Origin: Rhodoligotrophos defluvii
GTDB lineage: Bacteria; Pseudomonadota; Alphaproteobacteria; Rhizobiales; Im1
DNA length: 64,000 nucleotides
Assembly: GCF_005281615.1 (NCBI RefSeq)
Contig: NZ_SZZM01000002.1
Coordinates: 248,001 to 312,000, forward strand
Direction: 5' to 3'
The notes below the pieces were generated by a model. The model ran no database searches, had not been told where the DNA came from, and saw only the letters and a list, made by a program, of their open reading frames with translations. Position 1 is the first letter of the stretch. Each line of letters begins with the position of its first letter. Both the position numbers and the translations under genes were made by a program. Positions 44,432-53,694 of the stretch are shown here, piece after piece.

Positions 44432-44448
44432 GCCGGAAGGCATCGCCA

Positions 44449-45573
44449 ATGCGACGGTCGATGGTCTTGTGTCGAAGCTTGTTCCTGGCCCTGTGCCTGG
44501 TAGCCATTGGCAACGCGGCCAGCCGCGCCGCAGCCATTGTCGACTTGGCAGGGCGGCGTGTGGAGCTACCGGCAAAAGTTGAGCGCATCGTGCTGGGCGA
44601 AGGCCGCTTCCTTCCTGCTTTGGCAATTCTGGAGGAGGATCCGGCCAGCCGCCTCGTCGGGATGATGGGCGAGTTCGAGCTTCTCGATCCGGGGAACTAC
44701 GGCAACTTCGTCAAAGCCTTTCCCAGGCTCGCGAATGTGCCCCGTATCGGCCGGACGTCCCAGGACAGTTTCAGCCTGGAACAGACGCTCGCCCTCAAGC
44801 CGCAGGTCGCCATCTTCGGGCTTCACGGACATGGTCCCAATTCCCGGTCCGCGGAAGTGATCGACACGTTGCAAGCCGCAGGTGTCGAGATCGTCTTCAT
44901 AGATTTCCGCAGCGATCCCCTCGTCAACACGCCGAAGTCGATCGCCCTTCTCGGCCAGGTGCTCGGCCGGGAAGCACGGGCCGCCGAATTCATCAAGGCT
45001 TGGCAGGACGCGCTTGGCCAGGTGCAGGATCGCCTTTCGACGACGCGTCCCGAGCCTCCGCGAGTATTCCTCGAAAGTCGCGTCGGTCTGTCCGAAGGCT
45101 GTTGCGAGACGATGGTTCACGGCATGATGGCCGGCCTCGTAGATGCAGCTGGCGGCGTAAACATCGCCAAGGAGATCATTCCCGGTCAGGCCGGGACCAT
45201 CAGCCTGGAGTTTCTCCTTACCCATCAGCCCGACATCTATATCGGCACGGCCATCGGAAACGGCGTCAGGGATGACCCCGAATGGGTCACCCTCGGTGCC
45301 GGCATCCCGGCCACCGTGGCGCAAGCGAGCCTTGCCCGGTCAATGCAGCGCGTCGGCATCGCTGAACTGTCCGCGGTGAAGGACGGGCGCGCCCATGCCA
45401 TCTGGCACCATTTCTATAACTCGCCCTTCAATGTGGTCGCCGTCCAGGTCTTCGCGAAATGGTTGCATCCGGAACTTTTTGCCGATCTGGATCCGGAAGC
45501 GCTGATGCAGGGTCTCTATCGCCGGTTCCAGCCCTTCGCGGTCGACGGTGTCTACTGGACCTCCCTGCGATGA
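44449..45573 (+). CDS. iron-complex periplasmic binding protein (FepB/FecB/BtuF-like)
   Basis: 374 aa with a signal peptide ending near SRAAA. The two-lobed TroA/BtuF-like fold shows in IVDLAGRRVELPAKVERIVLGEG, FSLEQTLALKPQVAIFGLHG, and EFLLTHQPDIYIGTAIGNG. It carries the iron complex to the FecCD-type permease. It begins 18 bp after the receptor and overlaps the permease start by ATGA. Confidence 0.9.
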   Translation: MRRSMVLCRSLFLALCLVAIGNAASRAAAIVDLAGRRVELPAKVERIVLGEGRFLPALAILEEDPASRLVGMMGEFELLDPGNYGNFVKAFPRLANVPRIGRTSQDSFSLEQTLALKPQVAIFGLHGHGPNSRSAEVIDTLQAAGVEIVFIDFRSDPLVNTPKSIALLGQVLGREARAAEFIKAWQDALGQVQDRLSTTRPEPPRVFLESRVGLSEGCCETMVHGMMAGLVDAAGGVNIAKEIIPGQAGTISLEFLLTHQPDIYIGTAIGNGVRDDPEWVTLGAGIPATVAQASLARSMQRVGIAELSAVKDGRAHAIWHHFYNSPFNVVAVQVFAKWLHPELFADLDPEALMQGLYRRFQPFAVDGVYWTSLR

Positions 45574-46619
45574 CCACCCCGGCGGCCCCTGCTCTGGCGC
45601 GACGCTATTCGCATCTCATCCGGTTCCGCATTCTTTGCCTGGCGCTTCTGGCAATGGCGGTGGTCGCCTCGTTCCTGTTCGACCTGACCACGGGACCGTC
45701 GCTCTTTCCCCTGGAGGCCCTCCTAGGTGGCCTGTTCGCGCCCTCTTCCCTCGACGTGAGCCAGTCTGTCATCCTCTGGAATGTCCGGCTGCCCCAAGCG
45801 GTAATGGCCCTGCTGGTCGGTGGCTCTCTGGGCCTTGCGGGCGCTGAGATGCAGACCGTGCTCAACAATCCCCTGGCCAGCCCCTTCACCCTCGGCGTCT
45901 CCGCTGCAGCGACCCTGGGTGCGGCCATGGCCATCGCATTCAGCATCGAATTGTCCGGGATCAGTGCGACCTATACGGTGCCGTCTCTGGCCTTCGTGTT
46001 CGCAGCGGCCGCCATGCTCCTGATCCAGCCATTGGTTCGCAGCTATGGCGCGTCCACCGATACCGTGGTGCTTTTCGGCATCGCCATCCTGTTCACCTGC
46101 GAAGCCCTGGTCTGGCTCATCCAGTTCCTGGCCGACGCCGACCAGTTGCAGCAGATCGTCTTCTGGAGCATGGGCAGCCTCACGCGCACCACCTGGGACA
46201 AAATCGCTGTGGTGGCCGTCGTCCTCGTGGTCGTCCTGCCCTGGTCGATGCGTCAGGCCTGGAGCTTGACCACCTTGAGGGCCGGGGAGGATCAGGCGCG
46301 CAGCGTCGGCATACCCGTGGAGCGGTTGCGTATGCTGTCTTTGCTTCGCGCCTCGATGCTCGCTGCCGTGGCCGTTTCCTTCGTCGGTACGATCGGTTTC
46401 GTCGGTTTGATCGGCCCGCATGTGGCCCGGCTCGCCCTGGGTGAGGACCACCGCTTTTATCTGCCCGGCAGCGCGCTCGCTGGCGCATTCATACTGTCGC
46501 TCGCCTCCATCGCCTCGAAGAGCATCATCCCCGGCCTGGTGGTGCCTATTGGGATCGTCACCGCGCTCACGGGGATTCCGGTTTTCCTCGCCCTCGTCCT
46601 GGCCAGGAGACGCGGCTGA
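45570..46619 (+). CDS. iron-complex ABC permease (FecCD family)
   Basis: 349 aa from ATG 45570. About ten helices; FecCD signatures are LWNVRLPQAVMALLVGGSLGLAGAEMQTVLNNPLASPFTLGVSAAATLG and TIGFVGLIGPHVARLALGEDHR. It should work as a homodimer, since only one permease gene is present. Its last base pairs overlap the ATPase start by ATGA. Confidence 0.93.
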   Translation: MTTPAAPALARRYSHLIRFRILCLALLAMAVVASFLFDLTTGPSLFPLEALLGGLFAPSSLDVSQSVILWNVRLPQAVMALLVGGSLGLAGAEMQTVLNNPLASPFTLGVSAAATLGAAMAIAFSIELSGISATYTVPSLAFVFAAAAMLLIQPLVRSYGASTDTVVLFGIAILFTCEALVWLIQFLADADQLQQIVFWSMGSLTRTTWDKIAVVAVVLVVVLPWSMRQAWSLTTLRAGEDQARSVGIPVERLRMLSLLRASMLAAVAVSFVGTIGFVGLIGPHVARLALGEDHRFYLPGSALAGAFILSLASIASKSIIPGLVVPIGIVTALTGIPVFLALVLARRRG

Positions 46620-47419
46620 TGAGGGGGCTCGCAATTACCATCCAGTCGGCTGGCTATCGAGGCAGGTCGGTGCTGACCGACCTCTCGCTGCCGGTTATTG
46701 CGCCAGGGTGTTTGGCCGCCATCGTCGGCCCCAATGCGGCCGGCAAGTCCACCCTGATGAAAGCGATCGCCGGCCTCTGCCAAATGCGGGGGAAAATCGC
46801 TCTCGATGCCGAGGACCTCGGCGCCCTGCGACCGGTGGACCGCATGCGGAAGACGGCATATCTGCCCCAGATTCCACCGCAACCCACGTCGCTCCTTGCC
46901 TATGAGACCGTGCTCGGGGTGCTTCGCGCCACGCGCCAGGATCTGGGGAGAGCGGCTGCCGCACAGGCCGTGGAGGCCGTCTTCGACAGCCTGCGCATCC
47001 ACGAGATCGCGCTGTATCCATTGAGCGAGATGTCGGGCGGCCAGCGGCAGATGGTGGGGCTCGCCCAGGTCATGGTGCGAGCGCCCCGGCTGCTCCTCCT
47101 CGATGAACCGACATCGGCGCTCGATCTGCACTGGCAATTGGACGTTATCCGGGCCGTGCGCGAGGCGACGAGGCGGGACGGCGTGATCGCGCTCATGGCC
47201 ATTCACGACCTCAATCTCGCAATTCGGACCGCAGATCGCGTGATCGTCCTGGCGGCAGGAAAGGTCCTCGCCGACGGCCTTCCTGAAGAAGCCATCAGCG
47301 CCAGCATTCTGCGCCGGGCTTATGGTGTCGATGCCCGCATCGAGCGCTGCTCGCGGGGTACCCCCATCATTCTGATCGACGGACCGGCGGCGCAAGGTCC
47401 TAGTCCCGAAGAAAGGTAG
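46619..47419 (+). CDS. iron-complex ABC ATPase (FecE/FhuC-like)
   Basis: 266 aa. Walker A is GPNAAGKST, the signature is MSGGQRQMVGLAQ, and Walker B is LLLLDEPTSALDL followed by the switch histidine in MAIHDLN. It powers the FecCD-type permease. It is 5 bp from the siderophore-interacting protein gene. Confidence 0.93.
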   Translation: MRGLAITIQSAGYRGRSVLTDLSLPVIAPGCLAAIVGPNAAGKSTLMKAIAGLCQMRGKIALDAEDLGALRPVDRMRKTAYLPQIPPQPTSLLAYETVLGVLRATRQDLGRAAAAQAVEAVFDSLRIHEIALYPLSEMSGGQRQMVGLAQVMVRAPRLLLLDEPTSALDLHWQLDVIRAVREATRRDGVIALMAIHDLNLAIRTADRVIVLAAGKVLADGLPEEAISASILRRAYGVDARIERCSRGTPIILIDGPAAQGPSPEER

Positions 47420-47424
47420 AGCAG

Positions 47425-48177
47425 GTGTCTATGGCTCAGCAATCCAAGCCGGAAGCCCCGCGTCGTCGAGAGCCAGAGAGGTGGCATTTCCGGGTGGTCG
47501 ACGCCCTGGATGTGGGCGCCAATTTTCGACGCGTGCTGCTTCGCTGCGACGATCTGAGCGAACTCGCGTACAAGCCGGGCCAGGCGCTCGTGCTTGAACT
47601 GCCGATGGCCGATGGCCAGAACGGCTGGCGCGATTACACGATCCGCTACGTCGATCGCAGCGCAGGCTGTCTCGCCATCGACTTCCTTCTCCACGGCGAT
47701 ACGCCCGGGCCAAACTGGGCGCGTGCAGCCGACAAGGGCAAGACGCTGATTGCCTATGGTCCCCGCGGCAGGATCGTTCTGAATCCAGGAGCCAGCTGGC
47801 ATCTCTTCTGCGGCGATGAAACCTGCCTGCCGGCGATCCTGCACATTCTCGAGGAAGCGCCCGCCGGGATAGCAGCTCATGTCCTGCTGGAGGTTGCTGG
47901 TCCGGGCCACGAGCTCCCTGTCCGGACGGCGGCTGATCTCGATCTCACTTGGATTCATCGAGGCGGGGGCAGGCCGGGGCCCAGCAGCCTGGTGCTGGAT
48001 CGGCTCGCCGGCTTCACCTTTCCACCCGGCCTGGGCCATGCCTATATCATCGGCGAAACCAGCAATGTGCGGGCTCAGCGCCGGTTGCTGCTCCAACGCG
48101 GATTGGCCAAAGGGCAGATTTCAGCCGAAGGCTATTGGCGGCCAGGGAGAATAGGCGGTCATGATCACGTGGATTGA
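47425..48177 (+). CDS. siderophore-interacting protein (NAD(P)H ferric-siderophore reductase)
   Basis: 250 aa from GTG 47425, or from ATG 47431 two codons later. The FAD-binding part shows RDYTIRYVDRSAGCLAIDFLLHG and GPASW-type WARAADKGKTLIAYGPRG; the C-terminal YWRPGRIGGHDHVD is the family end motif. It releases iron from imported ferric siderophores by reduction in the cytoplasm, and closes the iron operon. A hairpin 11 bp downstream may terminate the transcript. Confidence 0.88.
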   Translation: MSMAQQSKPEAPRRREPERWHFRVVDALDVGANFRRVLLRCDDLSELAYKPGQALVLELPMADGQNGWRDYTIRYVDRSAGCLAIDFLLHGDTPGPNWARAADKGKTLIAYGPRGRIVLNPGASWHLFCGDETCLPAILHILEEAPAGIAAHVLLEVAGPGHELPVRTAADLDLTWIHRGGGRPGPSSLVLDRLAGFTFPPGLGHAYIIGETSNVRAQRRLLLQRGLAKGQISAEGYWRPGRIGGHDHVD

Positions 48178-48187
48178 TGCTGCCTCG

Positions 48188-48204
48188 GCTCGCCTCCGGC
48201 GAGC
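48188..48204 (+). terminator. hairpin after the iron operon
   Basis: GCTCGCC and GGCGAGC form a 7-bp stem around TCC, 11 bp after the reductase stop. No T run follows, so it may only be a weak terminator. Confidence 0.4.
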
Positions 48205-48277
48205 ATGCGTGCCAGCGGAGCCAGCGGGCTAGCGCTGTCGATCATCCGGGCGGTGTCGAACAGGACGCGCCTCCGCG

Positions 48278-48415
48278 GTGCCGCTCGGTGTCGACTATGC
48301 AGCCGTGGCCGAATCTGACCGTCCGATCGTCGTGCAGTTCACTCGCATGGACACTGGCTCGAAAGTGACGGCGTGGGCCGGCTCTGTGGCCTTTGCGGGG
48401 GCGGAACCGGACTGA
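48278..48415 (+). pseudogene. C-terminal remnant of an ASRT-like (sensory rhodopsin transducer family) gene
   Basis: The frame ending at TGA 48413-48415 encodes VPLGVDYAAVAESDRPIVVQFTRMDTG and continues to the tail AGAEPD. This matches the end of the Anabaena sensory rhodopsin transducer family (a P-x-x-x-D-[FY]-A-x-V, S-x-x-P-[IV]-V-V-Q pattern), also seen in the intact gene at 48704. The N-terminal two thirds are missing and no start codon with a ribosome site is present, so I read it as a decayed paralogue. The left boundary is approximate. Confidence 0.6.
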
Positions 48416-48448
48416 GCCTCCGCGGGGGCCAACCCTCAAGGAATTCGC

Positions 48449-48612
48449 ATGACCAGCGTTGATCCCGTACGGACGAGGCTCTCCTCCGAGAACCCTGGCA
48501 CAAAAACGCAATCATCTGTGCGATCGATGTCTCGCGCTTTGCCGATAGCAACGGCGACGGCATCGGGGACATGAAGGGAGTGATCGATCGGGTTCCCTAT
48601 TCGGCGGAGCTG
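48449..48612 (+). pseudogene. 5' remnant of a GH13 glycosidase (alpha-amylase/trehalose synthase-like)
   Basis: An ATG at 48449 with an AAGGA site six bases upstream opens a frame that, after a frame change near 48490, reads PWHKNAIICAIDVSRFADSNG then DGIGDMKGVIDRVPY. This is the first beta-strand of GH13 enzymes (W-x-K-N-A-[IV]-I-Y... F-x-D-S-N-G-D-G-I-G-D). The match stops at about 48612 and the remaining 1.5 kb of the gene is absent. A deletion and a frameshift are therefore both present. Confidence 0.7.
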
Positions 48613-48703
48613 AAGCCTCCGCCCGCCTCAAATGTTGTCGCAGGAACGAACCGACTTGGTCCGAGTTCCGGCTTCAGTCCAGTTTCAGCTTGGAGAGGCA
48701 TCC

Positions 48704-49060
48704 ATGCCGATAGGACGCAGACGGTGGGCTATTGCGGAAGGCTATATCCCCGGAGAGAGCCACGGCCCTGCGCCGGCCGTGAGCAGCCACGAGGCCGCGT
48801 GTATCCTGAACGCGGGCGAGCGTGATGCACATATCGAGATCATGCCCTACTTCACCCATCGGGATCCGGTCGGGCCCTATCGCGCAACGGTGCAGCACCT
48901 GCGCTTCAACGAGCTGAACGATCCCGAGGAGAGACCCCGAGATGCATCATATTCGAGCATCATCACCTCGGATGAGCCGGTCGTCGTGCAGCATCCCACG
49001 CTCGAGACTCGGCAGGCGGAGAATGCCCTGCTTTCGACCATTGCCTATTCCGAGGCCTGA
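48704..49060 (+). CDS. ASRT-family protein (sensory rhodopsin transducer-like)
   Basis: 118 aa from ATG 48704, with GGAGAGG just upstream. It resembles the Anabaena sensory rhodopsin transducer (about 125 aa) over its length: WAIAEGYIP, HEAACILNAGERDAHIEI, EPVGPYR-like DPVGPYRATV, LRFNELNDP, VVVQH, TRQAENALLSTIAY. A loop of several residues before LRFN appears shortened. The family folds as a small beta-sandwich tetramer and has been proposed to bind sugars or other small molecules. No rhodopsin gene is in the window; the adjoining GH13 remnant supports a sugar-linked role. Confidence 0.85.
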   Translation: MPIGRRRWAIAEGYIPGESHGPAPAVSSHEAACILNAGERDAHIEIMPYFTHRDPVGPYRATVQHLRFNELNDPEERPRDASYSSIITSDEPVVVQHPTLETRQAENALLSTIAYSEA

Positions 49061-49100
49061 TTAGGACCGGCCGTAGGGCTGTGTTCGTGCGGAGACCGCC

Positions 49101-50018
49101 ATGACCGCCCAAGCGGGCTCCACCCGCGTCATCTATGCAGCGCTCGCCGGCAACTTTCTCATTGCCGTCACCAAATTCGGCGCCGCCTTTTTTACCGGCA
49201 GCTCCGCCATGCTGAGCGAGGGCGTGCATTCGCTGGTGGACACGGGGAACGAGGTGCTCCTCCTCTACGGGTTGCGGAAGGCTGCGCGACCTCCCGACGA
49301 GGACCACCCGCTCGGGCACGGCCGCGAAGTCTACTTCTGGAGCTTCATCGTCGCGCTCCTGGTCTTCGCGCTCGGAGCCGGCGTGTCCTTCTACGAGGGC
49401 ATTTCCCATCTGCTCCATCCCGAGCCGGTCCGGAACATCGCGGTAAACTACGTCGTGCTCGGCCTTTCCGCGGTATTCGAAGGCATCGCCTGGACGATCG
49501 CGCTGCGGCACTTCCGCCGGGAGAAGGGTAGGCTCGGCTACATCGCCGCGGTGCGGCGCAGCAAGGATCCGACGACCTTCACCGTGCTTTTCGAGGATAC
49601 GGCAGCGCTTCTCGGCCTAGCCATAGCCTTCATCGCCATCACTGCCGCCCACATCCTGGCGATACCGGAGCTTGACGGTGCCGGCTCGATCGGCATCGGG
49701 ATCGTGCTCGCGGCCACCGCCATCTTCCTCGCCCGCGAGAGCAAGGGCCTTCTGATGGGAGAACAGGCGTTGCCATCGGTCCGCCGCCGGATCGTGGAAC
49801 TGGCGGGGGCCGACCCGGATGTGGTGCGGGTCAACGATGTACTCACGGTGCATCTGGGGCCAACGGACATCGTTGCCACGCTCAGCATCGAGTTCAAGGA
49901 CGAACTCACGACGCCCCGGCTCGAAGCCTGCGTGAGGCGCATCGAGCAAAGGATCTGCTCCGAGCTGTCGGAGGTCTCCTCCGTGTTCGTGCGGCCGCAA
50001 TCCGCGTCACCGATGTGA
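49101..50018 (+). CDS. cation diffusion facilitator transporter
   Basis: 305 aa with six membrane helices and a C-terminal cytoplasmic domain. Metal-site motifs are HSLVDTGNEVLLLYG in helix 2 (H-x3-D) and FEDTAALLGLAIAF in helix 5. The HPLGHGREVYFWSFIVAL loop is typical of the CDF branch with FieF and CzcD. It should export zinc, iron, manganese or cobalt by proton exchange. It lies 40 bp after the ASRT gene and 62 bp before the oxidase operon. Confidence 0.92.
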   Translation: MTAQAGSTRVIYAALAGNFLIAVTKFGAAFFTGSSAMLSEGVHSLVDTGNEVLLLYGLRKAARPPDEDHPLGHGREVYFWSFIVALLVFALGAGVSFYEGISHLLHPEPVRNIAVNYVVLGLSAVFEGIAWTIALRHFRREKGRLGYIAAVRRSKDPTTFTVLFEDTAALLGLAIAFIAITAAHILAIPELDGAGSIGIGIVLAATAIFLARESKGLLMGEQALPSVRRRIVELAGADPDVVRVNDVLTVHLGPTDIVATLSIEFKDELTTPRLEACVRRIEQRICSELSEVSSVFVRPQSASPM

Positions 50019-50080
50019 AAAGCCGCAGGGGAACGATGCCTCCGCGTCATGGTTCCGGTCTGTAACGAGAGGAAGCAGAC

Positions 50081-51166
50081 ATGGACGGGGGCAGCCCGGT
50101 GCCCAACAGCGTGATGTCTGGGGGACCGAACCGGAAGCGAGCTCGAGTTTCTGAAACGCCCCCGCTGCGCGGGAACAGCGGGATCGTTCTGTTCTGCGGC
50201 TTCGTCATCTTGCTCCTCCAAGGATGCTCGCAGATCCAGAGCAGCCTTGAGCCGGCAAGCCGCACGACCGCCCTCATCGCCGACTTCTGGTGGGGGATGC
50301 TCTTGGTGGGCATGGTCATTTTGGCCGGCGTACTGCTTCTCCTGTTCGTCGGCCTGCGGCGGGGCGGCCCCCGCGGCGAACGCCCGCTTTCAACGCGCGG
50401 TGCCTTTCTCCTGGTGCTGACCGGCGGGGTGGTCACGCCCCTCGCCGTCATCCTCGCCATGGTCGTCGTCGGCGTCCTCATCGGCAAAGAGATCGCGAAG
50501 CGGCCGGAGAGCGGGCCCATCGTCGAAGTTGTGGGCCGGCTTTGGTGGTGGGAGCTGCGCTACCTGGATGAAGAGGGCGATCTGATCGCGACGACCGCGA
50601 ACGAGATGCATGTTCCGGTGGGCCGGCCGGTCCGGCTGCGCCTGATCTCCGACAATGTGATCCACAGCTTCTGGGTTCCGCGGCTCCAGGGCAAAACCGA
50701 CCTCATTCCCGGCCAGGTGAACGAAAGCTGGATCGAGGCGGAGAAGGCCGGCGTCTATCGCGGCCAGTGCTCGGAATATTGCGGTACGCAGCATGCGCTG
50801 ATGAGCTTTCTGGTGGTGGCCGAGCCGCCCGAGGTGTTCGAGCGCTGGCTCTCCCGCCAGGCCGAGCCCGCCACCGAGCCGGAGAGCGAAGCGCAGGCGC
50901 GGGGACGGCAGGTATTCGTCGAGCAGGGCTGCGCGGCCTGTCACACGATCCGCGGCGTATCGGAAGTGGGAGAGATCGGACCGGACCTCACCCATCTCGC
51001 CGGCCGCCGGATGCTCGCCGCCGCAGCCATCCCCAACACGAGGGGCCACCTCGGCGGTTGGATCAGCGATCCGCAACACGTGAAGCCGGGCAACAAGATG
51101 CCCTCCACCGTCATGGAGCCAAACGAGCTCCAGGCCCTGCTCGTTTATCTGGGGAGCCTCGAATGA
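50081..51166 (+). CDS. ctaC: cytochrome c oxidase subunit II with fused cytochrome c domain (caa3 type)
   Basis: 361 aa. A lipoprotein signal (LLLQGCSQ) is followed by two membrane helices (about 65-85 and 105-130). The CuA domain has HSFWVPRLQGKTDLIPG and the ligand set CSEYCGTQHALM. The C-terminal part holds a class I cytochrome c with CAACH and a distal methionine in GNKMPS. This fusion defines caa3-type oxidases, which take electrons without a separate docking cytochrome. The stop overlaps the subunit I start by ATGA. Confidence 0.93.
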   Translation: MDGGSPVPNSVMSGGPNRKRARVSETPPLRGNSGIVLFCGFVILLLQGCSQIQSSLEPASRTTALIADFWWGMLLVGMVILAGVLLLLFVGLRRGGPRGERPLSTRGAFLLVLTGGVVTPLAVILAMVVVGVLIGKEIAKRPESGPIVEVVGRLWWWELRYLDEEGDLIATTANEMHVPVGRPVRLRLISDNVIHSFWVPRLQGKTDLIPGQVNESWIEAEKAGVYRGQCSEYCGTQHALMSFLVVAEPPEVFERWLSRQAEPATEPESEAQARGRQVFVEQGCAACHTIRGVSEVGEIGPDLTHLAGRRMLAAAAIPNTRGHLGGWISDPQHVKPGNKMPSTVMEPNELQALLVYLGSLE

Positions 51167-53076
51167 GCGTGGCCGAGCACGATCGCCCCGGCGAGGCCGT
51201 AGATCGGTCATCCGAGGAGACGGAGCGCCTTTCCGCCACCTGGGCCGCGCCCAAGGGGCTCACGCGCTGGTTCATGCCGGTGAACCAGCGCGTGATTGGC
51301 CGGCGCTTCGTCATCACCGCCTTCGTCTTCTTCTTCCTGGCAGGCGCCTTGGCGGTGCTGATGCGCATCCAGCTCATGCAGCCCGAGAACGATTTTCTAT
51401 CGCCGGAGCTCTACAATCAGTTCTTCACCGTCCACGGCACGGCGATGATGTTCCTGTTTGCGATTCCCGTGATGGAGGGGATCGCCATCTATGTCGTGCC
51501 GATGATGATTGGCGCCCGTGACATGGCGTTCCCGCGGCTCAACGCCTTCGGCTACTACGTCTATCTGATCGGCGGCACGGTGTTTTTCGGCTCGCTGCTG
51601 TTCCAGGCCGCTCCCTCCGCGGGCTGGTTCAACTATGTGCCGCTCGCAGGCGAGGAGTATTCGCCCGGCCTGGGTGTCGGCATCTGGACCACGATGATCA
51701 CCTTCATCGAGGTCTCCGCGCTGACGGCGGCCGTGGAGCTGATCGTGACGATCCTGAAGCTGCGCGCGCCCGGCATGTCGCTCAACAGGATGCCGCTCTT
51801 CGTCTGGTCGGCGCTGGTGACGGCCTTCATGATCGTCTTCGCCATGCCGGCGGTCATCGCGGCCTCGAGCATGCTCACCATGGACCGTCTGATCGACACG
51901 CATTTCTTTACGCCGGAAACGGGCGGTCAGCCGCTCCTCTGGCAGCATCTCTTCTGGTTCTTCGGCCATCCGGAGGTCTACATCATCCTGATGCCGGCGC
52001 TGGGCATCATCTCCACCATCATTCCCGTGTTCACCCAGCGGCCGATCTTCGGCTACACGGCGCTGGTGCTCTCGTTGGTGGCGACCGGCTTCATCGGCTT
52101 CGGTCTATGGGTGCACCACATGTTCACCACCGGCCTGCCGCAGCTCGGCATGAGCTTCTTCATGGCCGCGAGCGCGATGATCGCCATTCCCCAGGGGACA
52201 CAGGTCTTCTGCTGGATCGCGTCGCTATGGGGGACGCGCATCCGCTTCGACACCCCGCTGCTCTTCGTGCTCGGTTTTTTCGTGATCTTCATCGTGGGCG
52301 GAATCACCGGCGTGATGGTGGCGGCGATCCCCTTCGACTTGCAGGTGCACGACACCTATTTCCTGGTGGCCCACTTCCACTACGTGCTGATCGGTGGCGC
52401 CGTCTTCCCGCTCATCGGAGGCATCTACTACTGGTATCCGAAGATGTTCGGCCGGATGATGGACGAACGCCTCGGCAAGGCAAGCTTCTGGCTCGCCTTC
52501 ATCGGCTTCAACGTCACCTTCTTCCCCATGCATCAGCTCGGGCTCCAGGGCATGCCGCGGCGGGTCTATACCTATCTCCAGGAGCTCGGCTGGGGGGATC
52601 TGAATCTGCTCGCCACGTTCGGCGCCTTTCTGCTTGCGGGCGGCTTCCTGCTCAGCCTCTTCAACGCGCTCTGGAGTTTGAGGCGGGGCGCGCCGGCCGG
52701 CGAGGATCCCTGGGGCTCGCCGACGATCGAATGGGCCACACGGTCGCCGCCGCCGTGCTACAACCACGAGCATATCCCGATCATCTCCGGCCGCTGGCCG
52801 CTCTGGGAGCGGCGTGGCCAGCTGTCGATCCCTGTCGTCACCGGCCTGCGCGATGACCGGCGCGAGACCTTGGTGACGACGGTTCTCGATGCAACACCGC
52901 AGGCCGTCGCCGTGATGCCGGGACCGACCATCTGGCCCTTCCTGTCGGCGCTGGCGGCCTCCGCCGGTTTCCTCGGCATTCTCTATCAGCCAAGTTTCTT
53001 TCTCGTCGGCTTCTTCGGCGCGGCCGCCACCTTCATCGGCTGGTTTTGGCCGCGCCGGCCATGGAGGGACGACTAG
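51163..53076 (+). CDS. ctaD: cytochrome c oxidase subunit I
   Basis: 637 aa from ATG 51163. Heme and CuB ligands are visible in FTVHGTAMMFLFAIP, FWFFGHPEVYIILMPALG, WVHHMFTTGL, and VAHFHYVLIGG. The GHPEVY motif marks a type A1 proton-pumping oxidase with the D-channel glutamate. It is about 80-100 residues longer than a standard subunit I: the tail adds two hydrophobic segments (IWPFLSALAASAGFLGILY, FFLVGFFGAAATFIGWFW), as in subunit I/III-type fusions, though a separate subunit III follows directly. Confidence 0.95.
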   Translation: MSVAEHDRPGEAVDRSSEETERLSATWAAPKGLTRWFMPVNQRVIGRRFVITAFVFFFLAGALAVLMRIQLMQPENDFLSPELYNQFFTVHGTAMMFLFAIPVMEGIAIYVVPMMIGARDMAFPRLNAFGYYVYLIGGTVFFGSLLFQAAPSAGWFNYVPLAGEEYSPGLGVGIWTTMITFIEVSALTAAVELIVTILKLRAPGMSLNRMPLFVWSALVTAFMIVFAMPAVIAASSMLTMDRLIDTHFFTPETGGQPLLWQHLFWFFGHPEVYIILMPALGIISTIIPVFTQRPIFGYTALVLSLVATGFIGFGLWVHHMFTTGLPQLGMSFFMAASAMIAIPQGTQVFCWIASLWGTRIRFDTPLLFVLGFFVIFIVGGITGVMVAAIPFDLQVHDTYFLVAHFHYVLIGGAVFPLIGGIYYWYPKMFGRMMDERLGKASFWLAFIGFNVTFFPMHQLGLQGMPRRVYTYLQELGWGDLNLLATFGAFLLAGGFLLSLFNALWSLRRGAPAGEDPWGSPTIEWATRSPPPCYNHEHIPIISGRWPLWERRGQLSIPVVTGLRDDRRETLVTTVLDATPQAVAVMPGPTIWPFLSALAASAGFLGILYQPSFFLVGFFGAAATFIGWFWPRRPWRDD

Positions 53077-53679
53077 ATGCGGAAGTATGCAGGCTACGAT
53101 GCAAGCGGACTGACGCGCTTCGCCCACCGGACTCATCCGCTGTGGTGGGGCGTGCTGGGTGTTGTCACCATCGAGGCGACCGTGGTGGCGACACTGATCG
53201 TGAGCTATTTCTATTTGCGCATGGATGCCGACGCATGGCCACCGCCCGGTGTGGAGCCGCCGAGCCTGCTTCTGCCGACGGCCAATGTCATTCTCCTGCT
53301 GATCAGCAGCGGCACGATGTTCTGGGCAGGCTGGGGGATCAACCGCGGCAAAAAGCTGGTGCTCACGCTCGGCACCAGCACCAGCGTGGCACTCGCCTGC
53401 CTGGTGCTCGTTTTTCGAAGCATAGAGCTCTGGACCCTCGACTTCACTTGGGACAGCCACCCCTATGGTTCGATCGTATGGGTCATGATGGGCTTCCACT
53501 TCACCCACGTCGTGTCCGCCGTCATAGGCACGGCGGTCGTCGCCCTGCTCGCGGGGATCGGATACTTCACGCCGGAAAGGCAGCTCGGCGTCGTGGTGGA
53601 CACGCTCTACTGGTACTTCGTGGCTGGCATCTGGGTGGTGCTCTATCTCGTGCTGTGCTGGGCGCCGCGCGTCCTGTGA
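53077..53679 (+). CDS. ctaE: cytochrome c oxidase subunit III
   Basis: 200 aa with about five helices, the compact form without the first two helices. Family signatures are RTHPLWWGVLGVVTIEATVVATLIVSYFYL, GFHFTHVVSAVIGTAVVALL and DTLYWYFVAGIWVVLYLVL. It starts immediately after the subunit I stop (no gap). Confidence 0.9.
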   Translation: MRKYAGYDASGLTRFAHRTHPLWWGVLGVVTIEATVVATLIVSYFYLRMDADAWPPPGVEPPSLLLPTANVILLLISSGTMFWAGWGINRGKKLVLTLGTSTSVALACLVLVFRSIELWTLDFTWDSHPYGSIVWVMMGFHFTHVVSAVIGTAVVALLAGIGYFTPERQLGVVVDTLYWYFVAGIWVVLYLVLCWAPRVL

Positions 53680-53694
53680 TGCTGGAGGCGATGC

